Assembly (NCBI RefSeq): GCF_003443615.1 | Contig: NZ_CP031967.1 | Location: 1,984,001-2,048,000 of the forward strand | Direction: 5' to 3' | DNA: 64,000 nt | From: Alteromonas sp. BL110 | Lineage (GTDB): Bacteria > Pseudomonadota > Gammaproteobacteria > Enterobacterales > Alteromonadaceae | In this document: positions 24,797 to 32,840 of the stretch, piece after piece | How positions within the stretch are numbered: the first letter of the stretch is position 1 | How the letters are laid out: every line of letters begins with the position of its first letter | Notes under the pieces: generated by a model | What the model saw: only the letters and a program-made list of their open reading frames with translations | The model's database searches: none | What the model was told of the DNA's origin: nothing | Program-made: the position numbers and the translations under genes

Positions 24797-25307
24797 AATT
24801 ATGTTAGTACTTGCGGTATTGATTATGGCGGGCTGTGCAAGTCAGCCTGATTATAGACAGGCAGATAAAGGCGGTTTTGGTTACAACGAAAGTAAATTAA
24901 GTGATACCCAATACCGCGTACACTTTAAGGCAAAAGGAACCGATAAGGGTAAAGCGATGGACTATGCTATGTTGCGCGCAGCTGAGCTAACCTTACTGGA
25001 AGGTTATGACTGGTTTGTTGTTACCGACCGCGAAACCTTAGTAGACAAGGAAACTGTGCAGAGCACGCCTACTACAGGGTTTAGCCAACGTTACGCACGA
25101 GTCACTGACTGCGGAGTACTGACTTGCCGTACTTCTTATCATCCTACAACTCAATTCGAAACCGGTGTATATGTTGGCGGCTCTCAAAAAAGTGAAATCG
25201 AGAGTATTTTAAACATAGAGTTAGGTAAAGGCACTCGCCCTACTTCAGCAACTAGTTTTGATGCTAGAGAAGTACGTGAAAACCTACAGCCGAAGATAGA
25301 AGAATAA
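24783..25307 (+). CDS. CC0125/CC1285-like lipoprotein
   Basis: 174 residues with lipobox MAGC (Cys18). The core YRVHFKAKGTDKGKAMDYAM and LEGYDWFVVTDRE matches a small family of outer-envelope lipoproteins of unknown function, in which a strand-helix unit feeds a Trp-Phe-hydrophobic strand. Four Cys besides the lipid Cys are not evident; a CGVLTC pair lies near 110. ATG 24783 overlaps the anti-sigma stop by 14 bases with GGAG upstream, so it is the third gene of the sigma operon and likely tied to envelope sensing. Confidence 0.78.
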   Translation: MMKTKIMLVLAVLIMAGCASQPDYRQADKGGFGYNESKLSDTQYRVHFKAKGTDKGKAMDYAMLRAAELTLLEGYDWFVVTDRETLVDKETVQSTPTTGFSQRYARVTDCGVLTCRTSYHPTTQFETGVYVGGSQKSEIESILNIELGKGTRPTSATSFDAREVRENLQPKIEE

Positions 25308-25412
25308 GTTATTTTAATTACTGGTAACTGATAAGAAATGGCTTGGGGTTGTGTCAGCTTACTAGAATAGCACTCCACAGCTTACTCTTGATTACTGAAG
25401 TAAAAAACAAAC

Positions 25413-25445
25413 AAAAGGGCCACAACTTTATGTCGTGGCCCTTTT
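25413..25445. terminator. Bidirectional intrinsic terminator
   Basis: AAAAGGGCCACAAC / GTCGTGGCCCTTTT arms with one mismatch and A/T tails on both sides. It ends the sigma operon on plus and the CsbD gene on minus. Confidence 0.88.
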
Positions 25446-25507
25446 ATAATTCACTCTAACAAACGCTAATCTTTGTTAAAAAATCGCCTTTGGGTAAATT
25501 CGAATTA

Positions 25508-25699
25508 TTAATTGAAGTATGCGTCTACTTCTTTTTCAGCCTCTTCACGGCTTTTGCCGTATTCCTGCTGAATCTTACCTACTAATTCTTCTCGGCGACC
25601 GTCAATTACGTCTAGGTCATCATCGGTAAGCTTACCCCATTTCTGTTGTACCTTACCCTTCATTTCTTTCCAATTACCTTCAATACGATCATTGTTCAT
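25508..25699 (-). CDS. CsbD family stress protein
   Basis: 63 residues with the CsbD signature: NDRIEGNWKEMKGKVQQKWGKLTDDDL and then GRREELVGKIQQEYG. It is small, hydrophilic, charged and helical. CsbD-like proteins are abundant general stress proteins with no known activity. A good SD (AAGGAGAG) precedes ATG. It is monocistronic with the shared terminator at its 3' end. Confidence 0.93.
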   Translation of the reverse strand: MNNDRIEGNWKEMKGKVQQKWGKLTDDDLDVIDGRREELVGKIQQEYGKSREEAEKEVDAYFN

Positions 25700-25899
25700 A
25701 ACGTGCTCTCCTTATCCAAACAATTGGTTGAGAAAACTGACGAAAAAACTTGCCAGTTATACAAGTAGCAGCAAGTGGTGTTCCATATTATAGGTTGCTG
25801 ATAATCATCGATATTATCTATACACATAAACGATGACGCAGTTTTTCTCATGCAGAATTTACAGACAGTTGCAAACACTACAGAACAACGAGCGAGGCA

Positions 25900-26673
25900 T
25901 TAAGCTAAGGTTTTAGCAAAGGCTTCACTATCCTGCTTCTTTTCTATTTTGTGCTGATCTTCGCTACGACCTTTTTTCCAATAGCTACTTATATACAAAC
26001 TATCGTGAGCCACTGCTTTCTCATCCCCAAGCCATGTACGAATCGCCCGCATATCTGAAAATTCACACGCAACCCAAACTGTAGGGTTTCCTTCTAACCA
26101 ATCTAGCTGTGTAAGGCGGTAGGGCAAAGACTGTTCATGCTCCCATATCACCGTAACCCCTTCTGGCTTTGCGAGCGCAACCGCGTCTTTTTCATCTTGA
26201 ATGCTAATTACTGCATAACCTTTGGCATGAGAGGGAAGTGCCGCAAGATGATTTCTAATACTGGGAAGCGCAGTCATATCGCCTGCTAAGAGTACCCAGT
26301 CATAATGCTCGTTTAAGCCTTTGCTTGAGCCTGGGCCTGCTAATGTAATAACGTCACCAGGTTTAGTGCTGGTAGCCCACGCTGAAGCAGGCCCTGTCTT
26401 TCCGTTATCGGCGTGAATAACCATATCCAAAACCATTTCAGGTTTATCTGCATCAAAGTGAGCCACCGTATAAGTACGCATTGCCACTTGGCCCATATCT
26501 GTCGGTTTGTTAAGCGGGCTTCCGTTTTTATCGAACATAAGCTTTACATAAGCTCCGGCAGCCACGGCAGGGAAAGTGCGGAGATCTTCACCACCTAAAA
26601 AGACGCGCTGCATAGTAGGGGTTATACGAACAGAATGTGTCACAACAGCTTGGCGGGGTTGGGGTTTAGGCAT
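25900..26673 (-). CDS. Siderophore-interacting protein (SIP/ViuB-type ferric reductase)
   Basis: 257 residues. FAD-binding domain (about 10-125) with MRTYTVAHFD, the flavin RxYT motif, and GPGSSKGLN. The C-terminal SIP domain (about 128-235) has WVLLAGDMTALPSIRNHLAALP and VWVACEFSDMRAIR. It reduces ferric siderophore in the cytoplasm to release iron. A good Fur-box match sits just upstream of the SD (AAGGAGAAGC). No siderophore receptor or biosynthesis gene adjoins it in this window. Confidence 0.92.
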   Translation of the reverse strand: MPKPQPRQAVVTHSVRITPTMQRVFLGGEDLRTFPAVAAGAYVKLMFDKNGSPLNKPTDMGQVAMRTYTVAHFDADKPEMVLDMVIHADNGKTGPASAWATSTKPGDVITLAGPGSSKGLNEHYDWVLLAGDMTALPSIRNHLAALPSHAKGYAVISIQDEKDAVALAKPEGVTVIWEHEQSLPYRLTQLDWLEGNPTVWVACEFSDMRAIRTWLGDEKAVAHDSLYISSYWKKGRSEDQHKIEKKQDSEAFAKTLA

Positions 26674-26708
26674 TAGCTTCTCCTTAAAAATTTAAGGAAA
26701 TTTTATTT

Positions 26709-26727
26709 GATAATGGTTCTCATTACC
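26709..26727 (-). promoter_or_regulatory. Fur box upstream of the SIP gene
   Basis: GATAATGGTTCTCATTACC matches the 19-bp Fur consensus at 15 of 19 positions, 36 bases before the SIP start, where it would cover the promoter. Confidence 0.8.
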
Positions 26728-27084
26728 ATTTCTTTAGATGGAATGATAACGTTTGTTAAATTCTATTTTTTAGATTAAACGCAGAGTTTTGAGGAAACTG
26801 ATTACAATTGTTAAGTAAATACAGCGAAGTGACGTTTTTAAGAGGTACTAATGTGGGAAAAAACAGGCAAAAGAAAAGGGGCTCAAAAGCCCCTTAAAAA
26901 ACCACAACATAACTTGGAAAACACATTTACACACCACAAAGACGCACACTCAACGACTTCATGTATAAAGTAAGATAGCCCAATTCTGAAAAGGTTCCGC
27001 ATTTTTAAAAATAAATAGTAAAAAAATAAATACCTTTGAAGAGCATTGATAAAACAAAAAGGTGTACGCCTTTAGTTCTGGCCT
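26728..27084. other. Intergenic region with a minus-strand terminator
   Basis: About 350 AT-rich bases with no gene seen. The one clear element is the hairpin AAGGGGCT-CAAA-AGCCCCTT (26876-26895), followed on minus by CCCCTTTTCTTTT, which would terminate the leftward MFS transcript before the Fur-controlled promoter. Confidence 0.6.
26874..26899 (-). terminator. Intrinsic terminator for the MFS gene
   Basis: Eight-bp GC-rich stem with CAAA loop and T-rich tail on minus, 190 bases after the MFS stop codon. Confidence 0.7.
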
Positions 27085-28308
27085 TTAATACCTAATCATT
27101 GTGCGGCGAGCTCTTCGCAGCGTTATGTAAATGACACACGTAGTAATAGCAATTAACGCCGACGCCACTGCGAACGGTAGTGCGATGTTATATTGATAAA
27201 TAATGGCGGCAAGAGGAGGGCCTATGACATATCCCATAGCGGTAGTGGCTGTAATTAATCCGGTAATAGTAGCTTGTTGAGAGGGTGCGCAATAGGTCGT
27301 CGCCGCTGCTGCTAATGATGGGTATGCCATACCCATACCTAACCCCATTAATGTCATAGCAATATAAAGGACGAACAATGAGTGTTGAAGAAAAAGTAAC
27401 AGGTACGCCAATGCCAGTAGTGGTAGTGCAAGCGTGATCATTGTTTCTTTACTTATGCGCCCTTTTTGTACCCAGCCAAATTGCGCAGTGAGAGAGGCTG
27501 CGGCGCTGACCATCATAGCAAAACCCACCTGTCGAGCGGCTTCAACGGGCGTGTAATGATAAAAATCGATAAAAAAGAAGCCTAGCGACTGCTGCATCAT
27601 CGCCATAGCACAGAACACGCAAATACATGCAGCAACAAAGACATATGGCACTCTGGTGCGAGCTCGACTGTCTTCACTTGTATGCCCAGCTTTCTGTTGC
27701 TTAGATAGTGGGGGCAGAACTGGCAGCTTGAAATACACCAACGCCAGCGCTAACAAGGTCAACAAAACAATACTGTACAGCGGGGCTAATAAGCCGAACC
27801 CTACTAATAGCCCAGCGTAAGCTGGACCGACAATTTGTCCTACATTACTTGCAGAGGTCACTTTGCTGATAGCGCTTACCCTAGCCTGGGGCGAACTTAT
27901 AGCGACAGCGTAACCTACGGCAGATGGCGGCGTTGCGGACATAATCGTCGATTGCAAGCTGCGACTTATCAGAAGTGCTAGGAATAAATTGGTACCACTA
28001 ATAAAACCAGAAAATCCTGCCATCCAAGCGCTCGCAAAGGCTAAGGTACCCAAGCTATAGCCAGTTAGCCCTACCATTAATATGCGTTTAAACCCTGATC
28101 GCTTTGCTACTTTGCTCCATACATTAGTACCGAAGGCGAAAATAAGCGCAGAGCTCGACATGATCGTGGCTATATGAAACTCTGAAAGATTGGCTTGACG
28201 ACCCATAGAGGGAAGCGTGGTGAGCATGACACTTTGACCAACAGACGTAGCGAGCAAAGCACAAAAGAGAACTTTAAAAACAACAGTAGATGCAGAAGGC
28301 GATAACAC
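27085..28308 (-). CDS. MFS transporter, drug/metabolite exporter type
   Basis: 407 residues with about 12 hydrophobic helices. The MFS loop 2-3 is degenerate (NVWSKVAKRSGFKRILMVG). The motif-C-like region of proton antiporters may be GQIVGPAYAGLL (about 150-161), and a matching GYVIGPPLAAII lies in the second half. These features suggest proton-driven efflux (DHA1-like). The substrate is unknown. It lies upstream of the SIP gene on the same strand but is separated by a terminator, so siderophore export is only a guess. Confidence 0.82.
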   Translation of the reverse strand: MLSPSASTVVFKVLFCALLATSVGQSVMLTTLPSMGRQANLSEFHIATIMSSSALIFAFGTNVWSKVAKRSGFKRILMVGLTGYSLGTLAFASAWMAGFSGFISGTNLFLALLISRSLQSTIMSATPPSAVGYAVAISSPQARVSAISKVTSASNVGQIVGPAYAGLLVGFGLLAPLYSIVLLTLLALALVYFKLPVLPPLSKQQKAGHTSEDSRARTRVPYVFVAACICVFCAMAMMQQSLGFFFIDFYHYTPVEAARQVGFAMMVSAAASLTAQFGWVQKGRISKETMITLALPLLALAYLLLFLQHSLFVLYIAMTLMGLGMGMAYPSLAAAATTYCAPSQQATITGLITATTAMGYVIGPPLAAIIYQYNIALPFAVASALIAITTCVIYITLRRARRTMIRY

Positions 28309-28366
28309 GCAGGCAGCTCTTTTAAAATGGGCTAGAAATCTTGTTCATTTTATCACAGTTGATGAC

Positions 28367-28865
28367 AAAAAAATGCCCGCCAAAGGCGGGCCAAAATCAG
28401 AGGTATGTAAAGGCCGGGAGGGGCCTTTGAGGGGAGAGGAATGTCGTCGGGTGACAACTCACTAATAATATCGACGACATTACCAGTGTCCTCACTATGG
28501 TCTCGCTGAAGCAACACACATGTACGTTCAACGAGTCCAAATAGGGTCAACAATCCTTTGCTGCACGAGACATCATTGTCAATGCTTGCGATGTAGGTAC
28601 TCAGTGCTTGTTCGCAATCCTTATGAAACAAGATCCTTGCATCCTGCGAGTTTATCTAGGTTATCTATTACCTAACCTCATCATCGACCAGCAATTTAAC
28701 GAGTCTTCTACAGGTATCCTTCAATTTCAAACACTGACTCATCCCTTTATCCTTGGTGACCATTCCATATACTTCCTATGTCGTCACCTTCAGTCTTTGA
28801 TATTTACGCAATCTGGCCTCTCCGTCGCTAAAGCCTTCCTGGCTACAAATTGCGTTCTGTATTTA
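28367..28865 (-). ncRNA. Candidate CsrB/RsmZ-like regulatory sRNA
   Basis: Reading the minus strand there are 14 GGA trinucleotides (9 as AGGA) between about 28866 and 28489. Contexts include AGGAAGG, AAGGATA, CAGGATG, AAGGATC, AAGGATT and AGGACA. Repeated AGGA/GGA motifs are the CsrA/RsmA-binding signature of the CsrB family. The transcript would end in a perfect intrinsic terminator (GCCCGCC-TTT-GGCGGGC plus seven U, 28391-28367). Two further hairpins precede it (28409-28428 and the GTCGTCG/CGACGAC pair). A possible promoter is TTGGCA (28899-28894), 16 bases, TAGACT (28877-28872), giving a start near 28865. It would titrate CsrA. The 5' end and the CsrB assignment need confirmation; no full UvrY/GacA box was found. 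Confidence 0.65.
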
Positions 28866-29153
28866 TCCGTTAGTCTAATGTATGCGTGATTTGTGCCAAA
28901 TATTAAATAATGTTTAGTGTTTCTTTATCTGTTTGAAAATTAGAGGTTTTATTTGATTTTAGTATTTTTATGGTTATAAAGCTTGCCATTAAAAAACTCC
29001 GACTATGTAGATTTTTCTCAGTAGTGTGTAGCGTTTTACAAACACATCTACAGTCGCTAAAACTCATTTTATAAAGATAAACATTTTTCGCATATTGTAG
29101 GTGTGTGATATGTTATAACGTGTTCATAAGTTAATAATCTTTAGGTTGTGTAA
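28866..29153. other. AT-rich divergent regulatory region
   Basis: About 290 AT-rich bases between the candidate sRNA (leftward) and the DUF3299 gene (rightward), with no protein gene. It contains an imperfect dyad TGTAG/CTACA around 29030-29055, the GTTATAAC palindrome described separately, and TGTAAG-N6-CTT at the DUF3299 start, which is only a half-match to a GacA/UvrY box. Confidence 0.45.
29110..29121 (+). promoter_or_regulatory. Palindrome around GTTATAAC, possible Zur-like site
   Basis: ATGTTATAACGT, a 12-base near-palindrome 33 bases before the DUF3299 start. Its core recalls the left half of gammaproteobacterial Zur boxes (ATGTTATAA), but the right half does not match. Confidence 0.3.
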
Positions 29154-29735
29154 GTGAAGTCTTCTGTCACGCTTTCTAGCGTTAAATTCGGTTTAATTGC
29201 AGTGCTACTGATTGCAACAAGTACGCTTAGTCTAGCTTCGGCCAACGATTATGAGGAAATAGACTGGGTTGCCCTTATGCCCGAGGACGACTTGAGTGCG
29301 CTTTTAAACAGGCCAGAATTTTTAAACGATATTGCTGATGGGTCTGCTGCCGACTCTATCGATGACTTTGCCTCGCAGCAGTTAGAAGATGAACAAGCAC
29401 AGCGATACCAGCAAGCCTTAGTGTCGACACGAGTGATAGATGAATTTGATGGTAAACCCATCCGCATCCCAGGGTTTATTGTACCTTTAGAGCAAAACGA
29501 AGAACAAAAGGCCACCGCCTTTTTCGTCGTACCGTATTTTGGTGCTTGCCTACATATGCCGCCACCGCCGCCTAATCAAATCTTGTACGTTGAATACAAA
29601 GAAGGTGTTGCAGTTGAAAACTTATATGATCCTTATTGGTTCGAAGGTACGGTAAAAATCGACAACCACGAAAGTGCACTGGGTACATCAGCCTATTCAT
29701 TAGTGCTAGACAGCTTTACGCTGTACGAGGAGTAA
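29154..29735 (+). CDS. DUF3299 exported protein (copy 1)
   Basis: 193 residues from GTG 29154. Signal peptide (LIAVLLIATSTLSLASA|ND). The C-terminal half is DUF3299: RIPGFIVPLE, then AFFVVPYFGACLHMPPPPPNQ (about 118-138), containing the conserved GAC-H and poly-Pro block likely to contact a metal or partner. Family members occur near metal (zinc/copper) ABC or receptor genes, fitting the metal island to the right. It is the first of three consecutive exported-protein genes spaced 5-15 bases apart; the third is a paralogue. Confidence 0.85.
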   Translation: MKSSVTLSSVKFGLIAVLLIATSTLSLASANDYEEIDWVALMPEDDLSALLNRPEFLNDIADGSAADSIDDFASQQLEDEQAQRYQQALVSTRVIDEFDGKPIRIPGFIVPLEQNEEQKATAFFVVPYFGACLHMPPPPPNQILYVEYKEGVAVENLYDPYWFEGTVKIDNHESALGTSAYSLVLDSFTLYEE

Positions 29736-29740
29736 CTAAC

Positions 29741-30187
29741 ATGAAAAAGACAGCCGTTGCAGCCACTCTTTTATCAAGCTCAATAGTATTTCATAGCAGT
29801 GCATGCGAACTGCACGCGGGTATGGGCAATATGCAGTTTGGCTTTCAGCATCCTATGATGCAGCAGCACCTAGCGGCAGCGAAAGAGCCACTTATCTCCC
29901 TTAATATAGATAGGAAGCATGAAGTGACAAAGCTTGAAGCGTCTGCTGTTCCGCTGCGATTTACCATTCCTTCGAACTATAAAGAAGTGAGTGTAGATGT
30001 AATGGCAAGTGACGGCGTAACGCTACTTTCGCCACAGCGATTCGCCCTGGTCTCAGCTAAAGGTGAACAAGCTATTAGCTTTCAGGCAAAAGAAGAAGGC
30101 ACCCACGAACTTGTACTAAAAGTGTATGCGCTTAAAAAGAATGTGCCAGTCACTTATACGCGCAAAGTAAAAATTTTGGCAAGTTAG
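29741..30187 (+). CDS. Small exported protein of the DUF3299 operon
   Basis: 148 residues starting at ATG 29741, five bases after the previous stop, with GAGGAG overlapping that stop. Signal peptide about 1-20 with a Cys (SSACELHAGMG) just after. A Met/His-rich stretch follows (MGNMQFGFQHPMMQQHLAAA), reminiscent of a metal-binding segment. The remainder is an immunoglobulin-like beta domain (PLRFTIPSNYKEVSVDVMAS, HELVLKVYAL). I do not recognise a named family. Its place between two DUF3299 genes suggests joint action in the periplasm. Confidence 0.7.
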   Translation: MKKTAVAATLLSSSIVFHSSACELHAGMGNMQFGFQHPMMQQHLAAAKEPLISLNIDRKHEVTKLEASAVPLRFTIPSNYKEVSVDVMASDGVTLLSPQRFALVSAKGEQAISFQAKEEGTHELVLKVYALKKNVPVTYTRKVKILAS

Positions 30188-30202
30188 GTACTGAATGAAC
30201 AA

Positions 30203-30928
30203 ATGAAGCGCGTCACTTTTGCTTTACTGGCTTTCTTTATTGTATTCGCTGCATTAGGTGCGTTAGTCGGGTTAGGACTTAACGGCAAACTTAACGTTCT
30301 TATCGGATTTTTCAGTAATGACGTTGCTATCTATCAAGACACCACACGGCTACAGGAAGCCCAAAAGTATCAAGTCTTGTCTTGGGATGCTCTGTTACCT
30401 GAAGCGGAAAAAGCGTTGCTGGGTAAAGCCCAGTCCAATCAGAGTCCTCAACAAGATTTACCTCTTCATGAACAAGTATTTCAGTCTATTCAGCGTACGT
30501 TCGACGATGAGTATCAACAAGCGTTAATCTCGGTAAATACGGTCGATACATTTAACGGAAAGTATGTCGAGCTTAGCGGGTTCATTGTACCTGTTGAAGC
30601 TAATGCAGAGCGTGAAATAACAGCATTTTTTATTGTTCCATATTTTGGCGCGTGTATCCACTATCCGCCCCCTCCGCCCAATCAAATTGTGTATGTTTCG
30701 CTAAATAATACCCATGAACAAGGCGGTATTAGCGGAATAGACATTCAGCAGGCTTATACTTTCTCGGGTGAGCTTTCTACAGGGCTTTATGAAGACCCTC
30801 AGGGAACATCGGCTTACCTACTGGATGTGGCAGAAATAAAGCCCTATTCAGGATTGGGAAATGGCATTAATGATGGAAAAGCGGAATCCAAGAGTGGCGC
30901 TTTCCATATAGAAAGCGACATTCGTTAA
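30203..30928 (+). CDS. DUF3299 membrane-anchored protein (copy 2)
   Basis: 241 residues. The N-terminal segment (LALLAFFIVFAALGALVGLGL-type, about 6-27) is an uncleaved anchor rather than a signal peptide. The DUF3299 domain covers about 110-225, with FIVPVEANAEREITAFFIVPYFGAC and IHYPPPPPNQ. It is a clear paralogue of copy 1 in the same operon (16 bases after the middle gene) with the same GAC-H-P4 block. A Gly/Ser-rich tail follows. The convergent phosphatase gene ends 18 bases beyond. Confidence 0.83.
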   Translation: MKRVTFALLAFFIVFAALGALVGLGLNGKLNVLIGFFSNDVAIYQDTTRLQEAQKYQVLSWDALLPEAEKALLGKAQSNQSPQQDLPLHEQVFQSIQRTFDDEYQQALISVNTVDTFNGKYVELSGFIVPVEANAEREITAFFIVPYFGACIHYPPPPPNQIVYVSLNNTHEQGGISGIDIQQAYTFSGELSTGLYEDPQGTSAYLLDVAEIKPYSGLGNGINDGKAESKSGAFHIESDIR

Positions 30929-30946
30929 TTTTATTTTTTCAATTTA

Positions 30947-31744
30947 TTACCAAGAACCGTACATTGGGTTTGGCAGAATGAAAATCTCTGTACCAACTCG
31001 AGGCATTAGCGTATCAACACTGGCAGACTCTTGGATTACGCCGCCCACATCTTCAATATTGTCGCCAATTTGCATGATAATAGTGTGAGGCGCCGCCCAG
31101 GTTGATGTTGTGTCTTTAGACGTATTTGAACATGCGATCTTACCTTGGGCAAGCTGCATTCTTCGCAAGTCTTTGTCATTAACCATACCTTCTAGTCCGA
31201 CTGCTTTTTTATCTTCAGCTGTGCGGCCAACTACGCAGGTATTGCTGGTGGTCAGCGGTAAACCTTGCGCTAAAAGGTTGTTCCACGTGTGGTTATCGAG
31301 TGTTTTATCGCGATTCGTTATAAGTGCCACCTTACCATTTCGCTTAACAACCTCGTCGATAAAATCAGCGACGCCAGGAACCAAAGTGGCTTCTTCACGC
31401 TTTACCCAGTCAGCCCAGCTTTTCGATGAATAACCCAAGCCGACACTTTCACGCTCTTTTTGGTAGGTGCTATTGTCTAGCACGGTTTCATCAACGTCCA
31501 TTACCACAACCTCGCCATTAGCAAATCGCGTAGGCAGCGCTGTAATAGCCTGGTTATACACAAAGGTAGAAAGAACAGGGTACTCTTTGCTGCTGGTTTG
31601 ATATATCACGGCGTTAGAAAGCGAATGTGCTTTTTCACCCGTCAGCGACGTTGATGGTGTTGATGAGCACGCCGCAATAACTGATACCGCAGCGCTAATG
31701 CACGCTAGTTTGCTGATATCAGTGAATTTGTTAACAGATAACAA
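30947..31744 (-). CDS. HAD acid phosphatase, lipoprotein e(P4) family
   Basis: 265 residues from a TTG start at 31744, preferred because AAAGGAAAA lies upstream and the product then starts with a textbook lipoprotein signal ending in IAAC (lipid Cys26). ATG 31798 would add 18 charged residues. HAD motif I is VVMDVDETVLDN (Asp83 nucleophile, Asp85); motif II ALITNRD follows; downstream acidic motif IGDNIEDVG. e(P4)-type enzymes are outer-membrane 5'-nucleotidases releasing phosphate or nucleosides. It is the last gene of a leftward run beginning at the DUF2796 gene, so it may be read with the metal genes. Confidence 0.85.
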   Translation of the reverse strand: MLSVNKFTDISKLACISAAVSVIAACSSTPSTSLTGEKAHSLSNAVIYQTSSKEYPVLSTFVYNQAITALPTRFANGEVVVMDVDETVLDNSTYQKERESVGLGYSSKSWADWVKREEATLVPGVADFIDEVVKRNGKVALITNRDKTLDNHTWNNLLAQGLPLTTSNTCVVGRTAEDKKAVGLEGMVNDKDLRRMQLAQGKIACSNTSKDTTSTWAAPHTIIMQIGDNIEDVGGVIQESASVDTLMPRVGTEIFILPNPMYGSW

Positions 31745-31806
31745 TGTTATTTTCCTTTTATCGTTTCTTCTGCCTGCGCATTTCAACATACTAACCACGT
31801 ATGAAC

Positions 31807-32748
31807 TTATCGATAAACTGGGCCTGATATTTCAGCTATGGCGTCGTGTGCATGCAGACTTTCTTGATGTTCTACTTTTACACGAAAATAGGTAGCTTGG
31901 TAATACTTACTTAACGCGGCATGTAGACGTCTTACCGAATCTTCAACAAACATGAGGTTTTCTGCATTACGTTTTGCAAACGCCTGTTCATCTTCACGCT
32001 TAACCGCGGTTTGAAGCGGCGTGCCGAGCGCGTTCTCTACTAAATCAATAATACCAATAAAATCGGGAATATCTTTGTTAGCTAAGTCCAAAGTTATGTC
32101 GGCAAACGAGCGCTGCGCATGAGCCGTGGCGATGCTGGCATCTTTAGAAGCAAGCCAAGCGCTTATTTCTTCTACACTTAGCTGCTGTCCTTCAGATTGT
32201 CTCGCTTCAAATTGTGTCGCAAAGGCCTCTGCCAAGGCTTTGCGTGAAAGTGATGCAGAGCATGGGCAGGTACTAGAATAAGGTACTCGCAGCTTAAGCT
32301 GTGCCTCATAACGTTCAGGTGAACGCCTTACACATAGTGAAGTGGGGTACGACTGATACCCTGATGTTTTGCTAATAAGCGCTGGGCGCGACACGGTGAG
32401 ATCAAAACGCAAATTTAACTGAGCGCTATTACTGAGCCCATCTTGCGACTCGATAAGCGCGTTCATTAATGTGGTTAGTGCAGATTTGTGAAGGTCCTTA
32501 TTGCTTAAGTACTGCTGTAATAAGTTGTACAAACGCGACATGTGAATGCCTTTGGCGTTGGGATGATCTAAACTTACTGTTACATCTACCTTTGCCTGAC
32601 TACTTAAGCGTTCTCCTCGTTTACCTAACACATGCAGCGGTATTGCAATGCCCTGCATCCCAACACTATCAATAGCAGGAACTTGAGCAATAGATTGTTC
32701 AGTAGTGACATCGGGTAGTGCCGTGTCGCGACGATTGAAACTAGACAA
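31807..32748 (-). CDS. folE2: GTP cyclohydrolase FolE2 (type IB)
   Basis: 313 residues. COG1469 features: SLDHPNAKGIHMSRLYNLL near 58-77 and STCPCSASLSRKALAEAF with Cys161 and Cys163 near the active site. It makes 7,8-dihydroneopterin triphosphate for folate synthesis, using metals other than zinc. FolE2 classically replaces the zinc enzyme FolE1 under zinc starvation and is Zur-regulated. Its place between MerC and an e(P4) phosphatase downstream of a Zur-like box fits that role. Gaps to neighbours are 92 and 62 bases. Confidence 0.94.
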   Translation of the reverse strand: MSSFNRRDTALPDVTTEQSIAQVPAIDSVGMQGIAIPLHVLGKRGERLSSQAKVDVTVSLDHPNAKGIHMSRLYNLLQQYLSNKDLHKSALTTLMNALIESQDGLSNSAQLNLRFDLTVSRPALISKTSGYQSYPTSLCVRRSPERYEAQLKLRVPYSSTCPCSASLSRKALAEAFATQFEARQSEGQQLSVEEISAWLASKDASIATAHAQRSFADITLDLANKDIPDFIGIIDLVENALGTPLQTAVKREDEQAFAKRNAENLMFVEDSVRRLHAALSKYYQATYFRVKVEHQESLHAHDAIAEISGPVYR

Positions 32749-32840
32749 AATAACCTCTGAATAAAACGTTAAGAAGTGTTACATCGCTATGCTTGAAAGC
32801 GTCGCTTAAAAGAACACTCGCTTTTGAAGAAGTGATGAAA

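Noticed and set aside
28353..28631. 92-codon minus-strand frame
   Set aside because: It reads through the perfect intrinsic terminator at 28367-28391 and lies in the GGA-rich candidate sRNA. No SD and no domain.
28608..28889. 93-codon plus-strand frame
   Set aside because: Antisense to the candidate sRNA; its Leu/Ser/Phe-rich composition comes from TCC-rich complement. No SD.
29147..29164. GacA/UvrY box (TGTAAG-N6-CTTACA) for the sRNA
   Set aside because: Only the left half and CTT match, and it overlaps the DUF3299 start codon; too weak to call.
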